Positions 1 to 9,274 of a DNA stretch of 64,000 nucleotides are shown in pieces. The first letter of the stretch is position 1; the number at the start of each line of letters is the position of its first letter. A model generated the notes under the pieces. It was not told the origin of the DNA. It worked only from the letters and a program-made list of their open reading frames with translations, and searched no databases. The DNA comes from Bacillota bacterium (GTDB taxonomy: Bacteria > Bacillota > Clostridia > Oscillospirales > Ethanoligenentaceae), in the NCBI GenBank assembly GCA_023391535.1, contig JAEWAU010000044.1, positions 9,964 to 73,963 of the forward strand. The letters run 5' to 3'. The position numbers and the translations under genes were made by a program.

Positions 1-201
1 GGCGATCTGCTGCTTCACCTGCGTCTGGCTTGCCTTGTTGCCGGCAATCTGGCTCTGCAGGGCTTTCTGCTGCTTCTGCGCCTGCTCAAGCTGCTTTTGC
101 AGGTCGCTGTAGCTTGCGGCGGCGCGCGCGGGCAGCGGAATGAGCAGCGCGGCCATCAGCAGCGCGAGGGCGGCGGCGCGGATTCTGCGTGTGTCGATCA
201 T
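1..201 (-). CDS. N-terminus of a secreted coiled-coil protein, probably a murein hydrolase activator (partial)
   Basis: Only the first 67 codons are present; the gene runs off the left edge. The ATG at 201 follows an AGGAGG ribosome binding site. The protein opens with a basic MIDTRRIR stretch, a hydrophobic helix rich in Ala and Leu, and an Ala-rich signal peptidase site, then a Gln/Lys-rich coiled coil (DLQKQLEQAQKQQKALQSQ). Secretion signal plus coiled coil is the usual N-terminal half of EnvC/NlpC/M23-type cell-wall hydrolases of Firmicutes. The catalytic domain lies outside the window, so the family call is inference. It is downstream of the transglutaminase gene on the same strand. Confidence 0.6.
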   Translation of the reverse strand, partial: MIDTRRIRAAALALLMAALLIPLPARAAASYSDLQKQLEQAQKQQKALQSQIAGNKASQTQVKQQIA

Positions 202-341
202 GGCGGGGAAAACCTCCTCACAGGAATATCCGGGTTCGGATAAAGGATTCAAGCGCTTTGCTTTGTGGGCTTCGGCGCGTTTGCTGTGCGGCCGGAATCC
301 ATATCGCCCGGCAAACGGCGGAATGCGGGGGAAGAGCGGCT

Positions 342-2702
342 TTACCAGAACGGATACCATAACACGTAGCGCGGCGTGCCCAAAGCCTTGCGGCAGCAGC
401 CCGGGAAGGAGGCGCGAAACGTCCGCAGCGCCCGCAGCTCCTCCTCCGAAGGCGCGTGCCCGCCGAAACGGGCCGACTCGAAGATGCGCGTCAGCTCCTC
501 GAAGGGGACGGGCGAAAAGTCGAGCTTCCCGCGCAGCGAGGCGGCGTATTCCCGCGGGGTCATGGGAAGTTCGCAGGCAAACCCCATGCGCCGCAGCGCG
601 CCCGCGTAAAAGGCGTAGGCCCGCTGCGCGCGCGCAAGCGGCGGCAGCTTTTCGATGTGCCGCAGCAAAAGCGCCCGGCGCGCGGCCGCGCCTGAGTACA
701 AAACGAGCAGCAGCGCGGCCAGAGAAGCCGCAGCGCCCGCGGCCCCGGCCGCCGCGGCGTTTTTACCGGCTTTGGGCGCCGCCGCGGGCGCGGAGGGGGA
801 CTTGGCGGGCGCGGAGGACGACGAACTGGAAGGGCTGCTTGAGGAGGACGAGGGTTTGCTGGAGGAGGAAGACGAAGCCGCGCCCTCGCCGGGGTACAGC
901 GCCGCAGGAATAAAGCCCGAGGGGGTGGGGTCCGCCGTCAGGAAGCCGTAGCTTTCCGTATAGAACTCCACCCAGGCGTGGGCCTGCGCGTTGGTGATCT
1001 CGTACACGCCCTTGGCGTTTGCAACGGGCGAATAGTAGCCGGAGACATAGCGCGCCGGCACGCCCGCGCAGCGCAACAGCACCGTCATGGCCGAGGCGAA
1101 GTGCTCGCAGTAGCCCGCGCGCGACGAAAAGAGAAAATAATCGACGAAATCCTGCCCGCTCGAGGGCTGTTTGGGGTTGAGCGTATAGGCGCAATTTTTG
1201 CCGAGCCACGCCTTGATAGCGTCCACTTTTTCAACGGCGGTGGAGCAGTTTTGGGTGATCTGCGCCGCCAGCGCGTAGGTGCGCTGCGTCACCGTGGAGC
1301 CCGGCTCCATATCCGCGCGCAGCAGCCCCTGCTCGTTTGCGGGCAAAGAATCCAGAATGGCCTGCTCCGCCTGCGTGGGGCCGCCGGAATACGTCTCGCC
1401 CGAGGAGGCGACCTCCTTTCCTCCGGCCCAGATATAGTAATCCGATATCGAGGAGGAATCGGTGCCGTCCGTTTTTTCGCCGAGAGGGTCCTCCAGGGCG
1501 GAGGAGCCCGCTTCCTCCGCTTTTTCGCGCTGCGCTTCCTCCTGCAATTGCTCCGCCTGGTTGAAATACCGAATAACGAGGTCGGTGCCGGAAGGCTGGG
1601 ATGTCTGGAGCTTTAAGTCGGGGTAGTACCGAAAAAAGGAAAAGGACGCGTTGTAAGCGGAATTGGCGCTTTCGATCGTGAATGTGCCCTCCGGCACGAA
1701 CACATAGCGCTGCGGAACCTTGAAAGTGATAGACATTGTTTTTGATTGATTGTAAAGGCTTTCGTTTGCGGTACTGAAATTCTGATTTACAAAGGCGTCG
1801 CTGAAACCGATAAAAGCGTGCGCATTCTGGTTGTTTGCTGTATCCCCCGAATCGATGGTTGTCCAGTTTTTTCCGGAATAGTTGTCGTAAATCCGCCCCT
1901 TGAGATGGAACGGCCCGCCCGCCGTTTGGACCTCCAGCACGAGCGTGCGGTCGAGCGTCAGAGGCCGGCCCAGAACGCCGGCGGGGTCCTCGTCGCCGAA
2001 GCCGCTTTTGGAGGGCAGCAGCGTCTGCCCCGCTTTCTGGAACATCCGCACCACGTTGAGCTCGGGCTTGTCCCCGAAAACGGCGTGGAGATAGGTGAAC
2101 GCGCCCTGCGAGGCCACCGCCGCCGCGGCGCACAGGGCCACGGCCGCCAGTGTCAGCCCGCGCGGGGGCGGCTGGGGCAGCGACGAGCGGCGCAGAAACA
2201 GCGCGCCGCACGCCGTGCAGAACACCAGCAGCAGCGGGATGGAAACCTCGTAGCCCAGCAGCGGCGCCACCAGAACCAGCCCCGCGCCCACCGCGAAGGT
2301 GAAGGCCAGCGTAACACGGTTTTTGGCGGTGCAGAACAGCACGAGCGCCAGAAAGCAGCCGAGCAGGGCCAGCGCCGGCAGGATGAGCCGCGGCTGCCGG
2401 GCGAGCCCGCCGCCCGCCTGGATATCCTGAACAAAACGCAGCGGCGCGCCGGTTTTGAGCTGGAGCAGACCCAGAGCGGCGGCGGCAAGCCCGAACAGCG
2501 AAAGGCCGGCCAGGGTGAACGCGCGGTGGAGCGACAGGAGCAGCAGAGCCAGCGCCGCGGCGAGCGCCGCCCCGGGCAGGGCGCGCCAAAGCTGCGCGGG
2601 CGTGACGAAAAACGAGGCGAGATTGCACAGCCAGGCCAGAACGCCGGCCAGCAGCAGCAGATATTCCGCGCAGGCGGAGGCGAAACGCGATTGCTTTCCC
2701 AT
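342..2702 (-). CDS. Transglutaminase-like membrane protein (TgpA/DUF3488 type)
   Basis: A 786-residue integral membrane protein. The first roughly 200 residues form closely spaced hydrophobic helices. An extracytoplasmic region follows with a transglutaminase core showing the Cys-His-Asp triad: Cys in GYCEHFA, His in AHAWVEF, Asp in TADPTP. A serine-only linker (runs of SSSSSS broken by P or K) leads to one further membrane helix and a cytoplasmic C-terminus. I chose the ATG at 2702, preceded by GGAG, over a TTG 18 bases upstream. It is the last gene of a MoxR-DUF58-transglutaminase operon, an arrangement common in many phyla. Its substrate is unknown; the family is thought to act on cell-surface proteins or peptides. 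Confidence 0.85.
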   Translation of the reverse strand: MGKQSRFASACAEYLLLLAGVLAWLCNLASFFVTPAQLWRALPGAALAAALALLLLSLHRAFTLAGLSLFGLAAAALGLLQLKTGAPLRFVQDIQAGGGLARQPRLILPALALLGCFLALVLFCTAKNRVTLAFTFAVGAGLVLVAPLLGYEVSIPLLLVFCTACGALFLRRSSLPQPPPRGLTLAAVALCAAAAVASQGAFTYLHAVFGDKPELNVVRMFQKAGQTLLPSKSGFGDEDPAGVLGRPLTLDRTLVLEVQTAGGPFHLKGRIYDNYSGKNWTTIDSGDTANNQNAHAFIGFSDAFVNQNFSTANESLYNQSKTMSITFKVPQRYVFVPEGTFTIESANSAYNASFSFFRYYPDLKLQTSQPSGTDLVIRYFNQAEQLQEEAQREKAEEAGSSALEDPLGEKTDGTDSSSISDYYIWAGGKEVASSGETYSGGPTQAEQAILDSLPANEQGLLRADMEPGSTVTQRTYALAAQITQNCSTAVEKVDAIKAWLGKNCAYTLNPKQPSSGQDFVDYFLFSSRAGYCEHFASAMTVLLRCAGVPARYVSGYYSPVANAKGVYEITNAQAHAWVEFYTESYGFLTADPTPSGFIPAALYPGEGAASSSSSSKPSSSSSSPSSSSSSAPAKSPSAPAAAPKAGKNAAAAGAAGAAASLAALLLVLYSGAAARRALLLRHIEKLPPLARAQRAYAFYAGALRRMGFACELPMTPREYAASLRGKLDFSPVPFEELTRIFESARFGGHAPSEEELRALRTFRASFPGCCRKALGTPRYVLWYPFW

Positions 2703-2735
2703 ACACACTCCAAGAAACAAGGCCGGGCCGCGAAA

Positions 2736-3917
2736 TCAGCGGCGCGCGGCGGAGGGCCCCTCCGCCACGGCCACAAGATATTCCATATCGAGCCGTTCCA
2801 GAAAATCGAACAGGCTGTTTTCCCGCTCGCGCTTAAAATCCTCGGGCACCACGTAGAGCAGCATCGGGCGCCCGCCCGCGTTTTTGATATCCAGCAGGCG
2901 GCACACCAGCTCCACGTCGGCGTTCGCCGTGCAAACCATCACGGAGGCGGCGCCGGAAGGCAGCAGCTCCTCGATGCCGGCGTCGCCGGGGCCCGCGCGC
3001 AGCAGCAGATCCGCCGCCTCCAGCACATCCGCCGGGGAGGCGACCTCCTGCCGCGCCGGGCCGCCCGCGCCGGAGGCGAGGAGCACCGCGCGCCCGCCGC
3101 CCGCAACGCGGCTGCCCAGCGCCGAAACCGCCGTTTCCAGCAGCGTATCGTTCAGGCGCAGCCGCTGGGGCGCGGGCAGGTCGGGCAGCTTGAGATCCAC
3201 GATCACCAGCGTGCCGGCCTCGTCGTCCTCATACAGGCGGGTCATGTAGCTCAGCGATTTGGCCGAGAGCTTCCAGTGGATGTTGTGCAGCGCGTCGCCC
3301 GGCTCGTAGCTGCGAACGCCGTCGTATTCGCCCTGCGCGCTGCGGCGCGGCGTACGGCCCGAGGGGGCGGGCATGGGCGATTCCTGCGCCGCCGCTCCCT
3401 CAATGGGCCGCAGGCGGGGCATGCAGGCGAGCTCCCGCCCCCCGCGCCGGCAGCGCGAAACGCGGAAAAGGCCCAGCAGGTCGCAGATTTTGACGGATTT
3501 GATCCGCACGTCGAACAGGCCCACATGCATCAGGCCGAGATCGAACGGGAGCCGCGCCTCGCTGCGCGGAGGCACGGCCACGGAGCGGGAAAGGGTGAGC
3601 GGCTTTTCCATATGCGGGCCCGTAACGCGCAATGCGACACGGACGCGCGGCAGGGGCAGCCTGCCTTCGTTGCGCAAGGACACGGAGCAGCGGGCGCGCT
3701 GGCCATGCTCCACGCGCAGGCCCTGGGCTTCGCCCGCCTCGCCCGAGGGAGCGCCCACGGAAACCCGGCGCGCGGCGAGGCGCACATAGATCCAATCGAG
3801 AAGGGTGAGGCAAAGCAGAAAAAGCAGCGGCGTGTACCCCAGCCTGTTGTTGAAATAAACGGCTGAGGCGACGGAGGCGGAAACGAGGACAACATAGATC
3901 GCTATGTTGAGCGGCAT
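2736..3917 (-). CDS. DUF58 domain protein
   Basis: A 393-residue protein with two N-terminal membrane helices (about residues 5-45). A beta-rich region follows, then the DUF58 core with the motif YEPGDALHNIHWKLSAKS (around residue 210) typical of the family, and a vWA-like C-terminal half. It lies 23 bp after the MoxR ATPase and 33 bp before the transglutaminase gene, so the three are presumably co-transcribed. In characterised clusters MoxR ATPases act as chaperones for vWA/DUF58 partners. What this set assembles or modifies here cannot be read from sequence. The start has an AAAGGGG ribosome binding site seven bases upstream. Confidence 0.85.
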   Translation of the reverse strand: MPLNIAIYVVLVSASVASAVYFNNRLGYTPLLFLLCLTLLDWIYVRLAARRVSVGAPSGEAGEAQGLRVEHGQRARCSVSLRNEGRLPLPRVRVALRVTGPHMEKPLTLSRSVAVPPRSEARLPFDLGLMHVGLFDVRIKSVKICDLLGLFRVSRCRRGGRELACMPRLRPIEGAAAQESPMPAPSGRTPRRSAQGEYDGVRSYEPGDALHNIHWKLSAKSLSYMTRLYEDDEAGTLVIVDLKLPDLPAPQRLRLNDTLLETAVSALGSRVAGGGRAVLLASGAGGPARQEVASPADVLEAADLLLRAGPGDAGIEELLPSGAASVMVCTANADVELVCRLLDIKNAGGRPMLLYVVPEDFKRERENSLFDFLERLDMEYLVAVAEGPSAARR

Positions 3918-3940
3918 CGGCTCGCCCCTTTCCGGATGGT

Positions 3941-4900
3941 TCAGACCGGCTGTTTTTTGATGAGCGGCGCCCGCACGGAGCCGATCAGCCCGTGCAAAAC
4001 CTCCTGCGCGGACCTGTGCGCCAGCTTTGCCGCCCGGCTTAAGATCAGCCGATGGGCGAGCGCGTAGGGCGCGAGGTATTTGACGTCGTCGGGCAGAACG
4101 TAATCGCGCCCGTAATAGAGGGCGCAGGCCTGGCTTAAGCGGTAGAGCGCGATGGAGCCGCGCGGGCTCGCCCCGAGCAGAATATCCGGGCTGCGGCGCG
4201 TGGCCGTCGTGAGCTCCACGATGTAGCGGCGCACGCTTTCGTCCACCGTTACGGCAGCGGCCGCCACGCGCGCGGCGAGGATATCCTGCGCGCAGGCCAC
4301 GGGCGAAAGCGGAGCGGCCGCGCCCTCCGGGCCTACCGAAAGCACGCGCATCTCGTCCTCCGGTTCGGGGTAGCCGAGAGAGACGCGCACCGAAAAACGG
4401 TCGATCTCCGCCTCCGGGAGCGGATAGGTGCCCAGATATTCCACGGGGTTCTGCGTGGCGAGCACCATGAACGGCTGAGGGAGCGGGTAGGTGTGCAGGT
4501 CCACCGTCACCTGATTCTCCTCCATAATCTCTAGGAGGCTTGCCTGCGTTTTGGGCGAGGTGCGGTTGATCTCGTCGGCCAGCACGAAATTGCTCATCAC
4601 GGCGCCGGGGCGGAACTCGAACTCGCCCGTTTTGGGGTTAAACAGCGAAAATCCCGTGACGTCGGAAGGCAGGATATCCGGCGTGAACTGGATGCGGCGG
4701 AACGTTCCGTCCACCGAGCGGGCCAGCGCCGAAACCAGGCTGGTTTTGCCCACGCCGGGCACGTCCTCAATGAGCACATGGCCTCCGCTCGCCATGGCGA
4801 AAACGATGATTTCCACCGCCTGCTGCTTGCCGATGATGGCGCCGCCCACATTTTCGACGATGCGGGTCAGCACGGCCCGGGCCTGTTCCACTTCCTGCAT
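3941..4900 (-). CDS. MoxR-family AAA+ ATPase
   Basis: A 319-residue AAA_3 ATPase. Walker A is seen in EDVPGVGKTSLV, Walker B/sensor in VLADEINRTSPKTQASLLEIMEE, and sensor I in VLATQNPVEYLGTYPLPEAEIDRF, followed by the C-terminal lid. The ATG at 4900 has GGAGG eight bases upstream; an upstream in-frame extension has no ribosome binding site and was rejected. It is the first gene of the operon with the DUF58 and transglutaminase genes, behind a promoter at 4962-4990. Probable role: ATP-driven chaperone that activates the DUF58/transglutaminase partners. Confidence 0.9.
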   Translation of the reverse strand: MQEVEQARAVLTRIVENVGGAIIGKQQAVEIIVFAMASGGHVLIEDVPGVGKTSLVSALARSVDGTFRRIQFTPDILPSDVTGFSLFNPKTGEFEFRPGAVMSNFVLADEINRTSPKTQASLLEIMEENQVTVDLHTYPLPQPFMVLATQNPVEYLGTYPLPEAEIDRFSVRVSLGYPEPEDEMRVLSVGPEGAAAPLSPVACAQDILAARVAAAAVTVDESVRRYIVELTTATRRSPDILLGASPRGSIALYRLSQACALYYGRDYVLPDDVKYLAPYALAHRLILSRAAKLAHRSAQEVLHGLIGSVRAPLIKKQPV

Positions 4901-4961
4901 AATGCTCCTCCAAAATAAGCCGAAGAAAGCCGGCGTGCCGGCTCCAAACCCTATCGTTTCC

Positions 4962-4990
4962 ATTATAACGGAAACGGCAGGCCGATTCAA
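4962..4990 (-). promoter_or_regulatory. Sigma-A type promoter of the MoxR-DUF58-transglutaminase operon
   Basis: On the minus strand TTGAAT (4985-4990) and TATAAT (4962-4967) are separated by 17 bp. Transcription would start near 4955 and give a leader of about 55 nt to the MoxR start. Confidence 0.7.
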
Positions 4991-5041
4991 GCGAAAGAAC
5001 GGGAGGCGGAGGAATCAATTTGAATTTTTTGTGCAAAAAGG

Positions 5042-5079
5042 GAAAAAAGAGGGCGCGCCGAACCGGCTTCGGCGCGCCC
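5042..5079 (-). terminator. Intrinsic terminator after asnB
   Basis: Perfect 12-bp arms (5068-5079 and 5051-5062, 5-nt loop) are followed on the minus strand by a U-rich tract (5042-5049). It lies about 30 nt past the asnB stop codon. Confidence 0.85.
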
Positions 5080-5111
5080 GGTACAAACGGGGGGTGTTAT
5101 TTTCCACGGGC

Positions 5112-6953
5112 TTACAGCTCGAGCCGCACGGAATAAGCGGCGAGCCAGTCGTTTACCTGCAGCAGGTAGGCGAGCAGCTGCGGGCCCGTCATGAGCTGGC
5201 CGAACCACGGGGCCTTGTAGGAGGAGCCGCGGCTTTCCACGATCTCGCGGATTTTTTCCTTGTTTACTACCTGCAAAAGCGGGGAATTGCCGTCTTTCAG
5301 CACGCCGTTCATGCGCGCGCACACAAGCTCGGTGTACTGCGGATGGTGCGTTTTAGGGTAGGGGCTTTTTTTGCGCTCCACGATATCGCGGGGCAGCACG
5401 CCCTCCAGCGACTTGCGCAGCAGTCCCTTTTCGCGCCCGCCCGCGAACTTGATTTTCTGCGGCAGGTTGAAGGCGTACTGCACGAGGCGCTTATCGGCGA
5501 ACGGCACGCGCACCTCCAGCGAATTGCTCATGGACATGCGGTCCTTGCGGTTTAAGAGATTGACCATGAACCATTTGATGTTGAGGTAGAACAGCTCCCG
5601 CATGCGGAAATCGAGCTTTTCCTCGTTTTCGGGGTGTGGAACCTGCCGCAGCGTGGCCTGGTAATACTCCCGCGCCGTATCCGCGAGCGCGAGGTCGCCC
5701 AGAGCGGGACTTAAAATTTTCTGCCGCTCGGAAACGTAGAGCGACCACGGGAACGTATCGGCGAACATCATGGAGGGGTTGGTGTACCACGGGTACCCGC
5801 CCAGAATTTCATCCGCGCACTCACCCGAAAGCGCCACCACGAAATTTTTACGGATTTCGCGGCAGAACAGGAGCAGCGAGGAATCCACGTCCGCCATGCC
5901 GGGGAGGTCCCGTGCGATTACGGCGTCCGAAAGGGCGTCCACAAGCTGCGGCTGGCCGAGCACCACCGTTTTGTGGTCGCTGCCGATCTCCCGCGCCATG
6001 TACTCGGCCCAGGGCTGGTCCGGCGTGGGCTGGAACAGCGATTTGGTGAAATATTTTTCGTTTTCCTCGTAATCGATGGAATAGGTGGTGAGCCGCCGGC
6101 CGGCGTTTTTAAATTCCAGCGCGGCCATGGCCGAGATGGCCGAGGAATCCAGCCCGCCCGAAAGAAAGCAGCACAGCGGCACGTCGCCCACGAGCTGGCG
6201 CGTCACGGCGTCCGTGAGCAGGCCGAGAAGATGCTCCGCGGCCTCGTCCTCGGTTTCGCGGAAATCCTCCACCGTGGGCTTCCAGTATTCGCACACGGTA
6301 AGCCCCTCGGGCGTAAAATCGGCGCGGCAGGCGGGCGCGAGCTCCTTTACGTCCTTGTAGGTGCCGCTGCCCGGCGGCGTGGCCGGCCCCAGCGCGAAAA
6401 TTTCGGCAAGGCCCTCGCGGTCCACCACCGGCTCCACGAGCGGGTGCGCGAGCAGCGTTTTAAGCTCCGAGCCGAAGATCAGCGAGGTACCGCGCCGCGC
6501 GTAGAACAGGGGTTTTACGCCCAGCGGGTCGCGCGCGAGAAACAGGCGCCGCTCCGTTTCGTCGTACACGGCAAAGGCGAAAATGCCGTTAAGGCGCTCG
6601 ACGCACGCGTCTTTCCAGCAGATGTAGGAGGCGAGCAGCACCTCGGTATCGGAATAGGAATCGAACACAAAGCCCCGGCCGGAAAGCTCGGCGCGCAGCT
6701 CCTCGGTGTTGTAGAGCTCGCCGTTGTATACAAGGACGTACTCGCGCCCATCCACCGTTTTTTTCATGGGCTGCGCGCCGCCGGCCGGGTCCACCACGAT
6801 CAGGCGCCGGTGCCCCAGCAGCGCGTGGCGCGAAAGGAAACGCCCCTCGGCGTCCGGCCCGCGCAGCGTAAGCGTGCGCACCATCGCGTCCAGAACGTCC
6901 TCCTCCTGGGAAAGGTCGCGCTCAAAATCCACCCAACCGGCGATTCCGCACAT
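5112..6953 (-). CDS. asnB: Asparagine synthase (glutamine-hydrolysing)
   Basis: A 613-residue AsnB-type enzyme that makes asparagine from aspartate, ATP and glutamine amide nitrogen. The protein must start at the MCGIAGW motif, since Cys2 becomes the N-terminal nucleophile of the glutaminase; GGAGG precedes this ATG by eight bases. The class II glutaminase domain spans about residues 2-195. The synthetase domain carries the PP-loop LSGGLDSSAISA and the later SGECADEILGGYPWY and RKDRMSMSNSLEVRVPFAD motifs. It is transcribed after hydE with a 165-bp gap and ends at a strong terminator. Whether it uses its own promoter is unclear. Confidence 0.93.
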   Translation of the reverse strand: MCGIAGWVDFERDLSQEEDVLDAMVRTLTLRGPDAEGRFLSRHALLGHRRLIVVDPAGGAQPMKKTVDGREYVLVYNGELYNTEELRAELSGRGFVFDSYSDTEVLLASYICWKDACVERLNGIFAFAVYDETERRLFLARDPLGVKPLFYARRGTSLIFGSELKTLLAHPLVEPVVDREGLAEIFALGPATPPGSGTYKDVKELAPACRADFTPEGLTVCEYWKPTVEDFRETEDEAAEHLLGLLTDAVTRQLVGDVPLCCFLSGGLDSSAISAMAALEFKNAGRRLTTYSIDYEENEKYFTKSLFQPTPDQPWAEYMAREIGSDHKTVVLGQPQLVDALSDAVIARDLPGMADVDSSLLLFCREIRKNFVVALSGECADEILGGYPWYTNPSMMFADTFPWSLYVSERQKILSPALGDLALADTAREYYQATLRQVPHPENEEKLDFRMRELFYLNIKWFMVNLLNRKDRMSMSNSLEVRVPFADKRLVQYAFNLPQKIKFAGGREKGLLRKSLEGVLPRDIVERKKSPYPKTHHPQYTELVCARMNGVLKDGNSPLLQVVNKEKIREIVESRGSSYKAPWFGQLMTGPQLLAYLLQVNDWLAAYSVRLEL

Positions 6954-7118
6954 GAAAATACCTCCATTCGCTTCCGGCACCTCCGGCTCCGCCGGGAGAC
7001 ATCCGCATGCTGCCGCTTTGCAAAACGCAAAGGCAAAACGCGGCCGCTCCCAGCCGGAAGTGGAATTGTTCCAGCCTATGCGGCGAAGGCGCGGGGGGTT
7101 CGCACGGCGGCGTTTCGG

Positions 7119-8219
7119 TTACTTTACGAAAGAGCAGTGGTCGCCGCGCGAAAAATCAGGCTCGAAGCCCGCGCGCGCGATGCGCGCTGAGAGGCACGCG
7201 AGGCATTCGGCGGCTTCCTCCCCCGTGCAGATTTTATTGTCGTAGAGCATGTAGTCCCGGCGGTGGGCCACGGGCGAAAGGTTGGGCATCACGACGTTGG
7301 CGCCGGCCCGCAGGCCCTTCTCGCGCCCGAACGGGTCCACCGTGCCCAAAGCCGTGGTGGCGGGAATGAGAGCCTGGGGCAGCAGCAGCCGCAGCAGCGC
7401 CAGCAGCACGAGCGTAAGCTCCACGCCGCCTGCGGGCTCGTTTGCAAATACGGTGTCGTGGTGCGGCACGAACGGGCCGATACCCACCATTTGGGGCGCC
7501 AGCTCGCGCAGAAACACGAAATCGGCGGCGAGATGCGCGAAGGTCTGGTAGGGCGAGCCCACCATGAAACCAGCGCCCACCTGGTAGCCGATCTCCTTGA
7601 GGTCATAGAGGCAGCGCTTGCGGTTTGGGAGGCTCAGCTCGGGCGGGTGGAGCAGGCGGTAATGCGCATCGTCCGCCGTTTCGTGGCGCAGCAGGTAGCG
7701 ATCCGCCCCCGCGTCGTAATACCGCTGGTAGGCTTCGCGGCTTTTTTCGCCGATGCTCAGCGTTACCGCGCAGTCCGGGAATTTCTCTTTGATGGAGGAA
7801 ACAATGGAGCAGAGCAGGTCGTCGGTGTAGAACGCGTCCTCGCCGCTTTGCAGCACGAAGGTGCGGAAGCCCAGGGCATGGCCCTGTTCGCAGCACGCGA
7901 GGATTTCCTCGGGCGAAAGGCGGTAGCGCCGGGCGTTTTGGTTGGAGCGGCGGATGCCGCAGTAGTAGCAGTCGTTTTTGCAGAAGCTCGAAAACTCCAC
8001 AAGGCCCCGGAAATAGACCTTTTTGCCGTACCACTGCTCGCGCACGCGGTTCGCGGCGGCAAACAGCGCCGCCGTATCGGCCTTTGGGGCGCCCGCGTAA
8101 AAGCGGATGAGCTCCTCGAAGCCCTCCGCGCCGAGCGTGCGCAGCGTTTCGGGTTCGGGGGGGAGCCGCGTGGGCGCGGCCTGCGGGGCCGTTTTTGTTT
8201 CAATGGGCGTGAAGGGCAT
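7119..8219 (-). CDS. hydE: [FeFe] hydrogenase H-cluster radical SAM maturase HydE
   Basis: A 366-residue radical SAM protein. The CX3CX2C cluster motif is Cys80, Cys84, Cys87 (FCKNDCYYCGIR). HydE-typical segments include SNQNARRYRLSPEEIL, VLQSGED and GIGPFVPHHDTVF. HydE works with HydF and HydG to build the diiron subcluster of [FeFe] hydrogenase; neither partner nor the hydrogenase is in the window. The ATG at 8219 is preceded by AAAGGA; a longer frame to 8336 would overlap the upstream gene. It follows the EcfT gene by 79 bp on the same strand. The call predicts H2 metabolism in a strict anaerobe. Confidence 0.85.
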   Translation of the reverse strand: MPFTPIETKTAPQAAPTRLPPEPETLRTLGAEGFEELIRFYAGAPKADTAALFAAANRVREQWYGKKVYFRGLVEFSSFCKNDCYYCGIRRSNQNARRYRLSPEEILACCEQGHALGFRTFVLQSGEDAFYTDDLLCSIVSSIKEKFPDCAVTLSIGEKSREAYQRYYDAGADRYLLRHETADDAHYRLLHPPELSLPNRKRCLYDLKEIGYQVGAGFMVGSPYQTFAHLAADFVFLRELAPQMVGIGPFVPHHDTVFANEPAGGVELTLVLLALLRLLLPQALIPATTALGTVDPFGREKGLRAGANVVMPNLSPVAHRRDYMLYDNKICTGEEAAECLACLSARIARAGFEPDFSRGDHCSFVK

Positions 8220-8298
8220 GAGAGGTTCCTTTCTGGCTGGTCTGAGCGGCTCACGGCACGGCGCGTTCGAAGCAAAAATAGCGGTCGCAGCCGGGTTG

Positions 8299-9210
8299 CT
8301 ATTCCGCCCGGGCAAAGGCCCCGGGGCCACTCGCACGGTTCATGCGGCGGGTCGCCGCGCGCCAGCGCAATGCGGATACCGCACGGCAGGCGGGCAGGGC
8401 CGCGGCGAGCGCGGCGTAGAAAAGGCCCGCCGGCAGCGCGCCGGAAAACGACACGCGCGGAAAAAAGCGGCAGCGCGCAAACCGGTAAAAGCAGAAGACG
8501 CAGCCCGCCGCGCACAGCAGCGTATAGCCGAGCGCCAGCGCGTCGCGCCGCGCAAAACGGAAAACGGAAAACGACGTGCGGCGCGAAAGGCCGTAGCCGC
8601 GCGCCTTCATGGAATCGGCGGTATCCAGCCCGTCCTCCATCGACCAGCTCAGCAGAACGGAAACCTCCCCCAAACGCCGGCGAAACGCGCCGCGCCGCCC
8701 GTTTTCCGCCGGGCTTTGACGCAGCGTGCGCTGCACGGCCTCAATCTCGCGCAGGCGGCGCGCAAACAGAGGGAGCATGCGCTGGGTCATGGTGACGAGC
8801 ATGGACGCGGCGGGTGCAACCGGGGAAAACAGGTAGGAAAAACGGTCCGGCGGCACGAGGACGTTATAGACGCCGAACAGCCAGAACACCAGCAACAGCG
8901 AGCCGCCCTGGCACAGGCCGTAGATCAGCGCCTCGCGCGTAACGGGGCTGCCCCAAAAATAGAACAGCAGGGTTTTGCCGCCGTGGTTCACAAGCGGGTT
9001 GAACACCGCGAACGCCGCGCACACCGGCAGGTTCCAGGCGAGCTGCCGCAAAAAGGGGCGCGCGCGCAGCATCAGGTTCTGCAGGGCGGCGGCGGCAAGC
9101 CCAAGCGCGATGAGCGCGGGGTGAAAACAGAGCATGGCCAGCACCAGAAGCGCGGCGCTGTAAAAAAACGCCGCCGCCGGATGGAACCCGCCGGCCGCCG
9201 TGCGCGCCAT
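8299..9210 (-). CDS. ECF transporter transmembrane component (EcfT/CbiQ family)
   Basis: A 303-residue membrane protein with about five hydrophobic helices. It carries the EcfT coupling-helix signature ADSMKARGYG (around residue 215), the segment that docks on the ECF ATPases. EcfT links the ATPase pair to a substrate-binding S component in vitamin or metal uptake. Neither an ATPase nor an S component is adjacent, so it either uses shared ATPases encoded elsewhere or the module is split. It lies 64 bp after a DUF4430 lipoprotein gene, a combination seen in cobalamin-type ECF loci, but the substrate here is inference. Confidence 0.75.
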   Translation of the reverse strand: MARTAAGGFHPAAAFFYSAALLVLAMLCFHPALIALGLAAAALQNLMLRARPFLRQLAWNLPVCAAFAVFNPLVNHGGKTLLFYFWGSPVTREALIYGLCQGGSLLLVFWLFGVYNVLVPPDRFSYLFSPVAPAASMLVTMTQRMLPLFARRLREIEAVQRTLRQSPAENGRRGAFRRRLGEVSVLLSWSMEDGLDTADSMKARGYGLSRRTSFSVFRFARRDALALGYTLLCAAGCVFCFYRFARCRFFPRVSFSGALPAGLFYAALAAALPACRAVSALRWRAATRRMNRASGPGAFARAE

Positions 9211-9274
9211 GCCCTGCCCCCCTTTTTACTTCCCGTTTTTTTGTTTCCGATAAACGGATGCAGCAAACAAACTG

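Noticed and set aside
1746..3866. 706-codon plus-strand frame spanning the transglutaminase and DUF58 genes
   Set aside because: Covers two well-supported minus-strand genes; Gln/Arg-rich with no domain.
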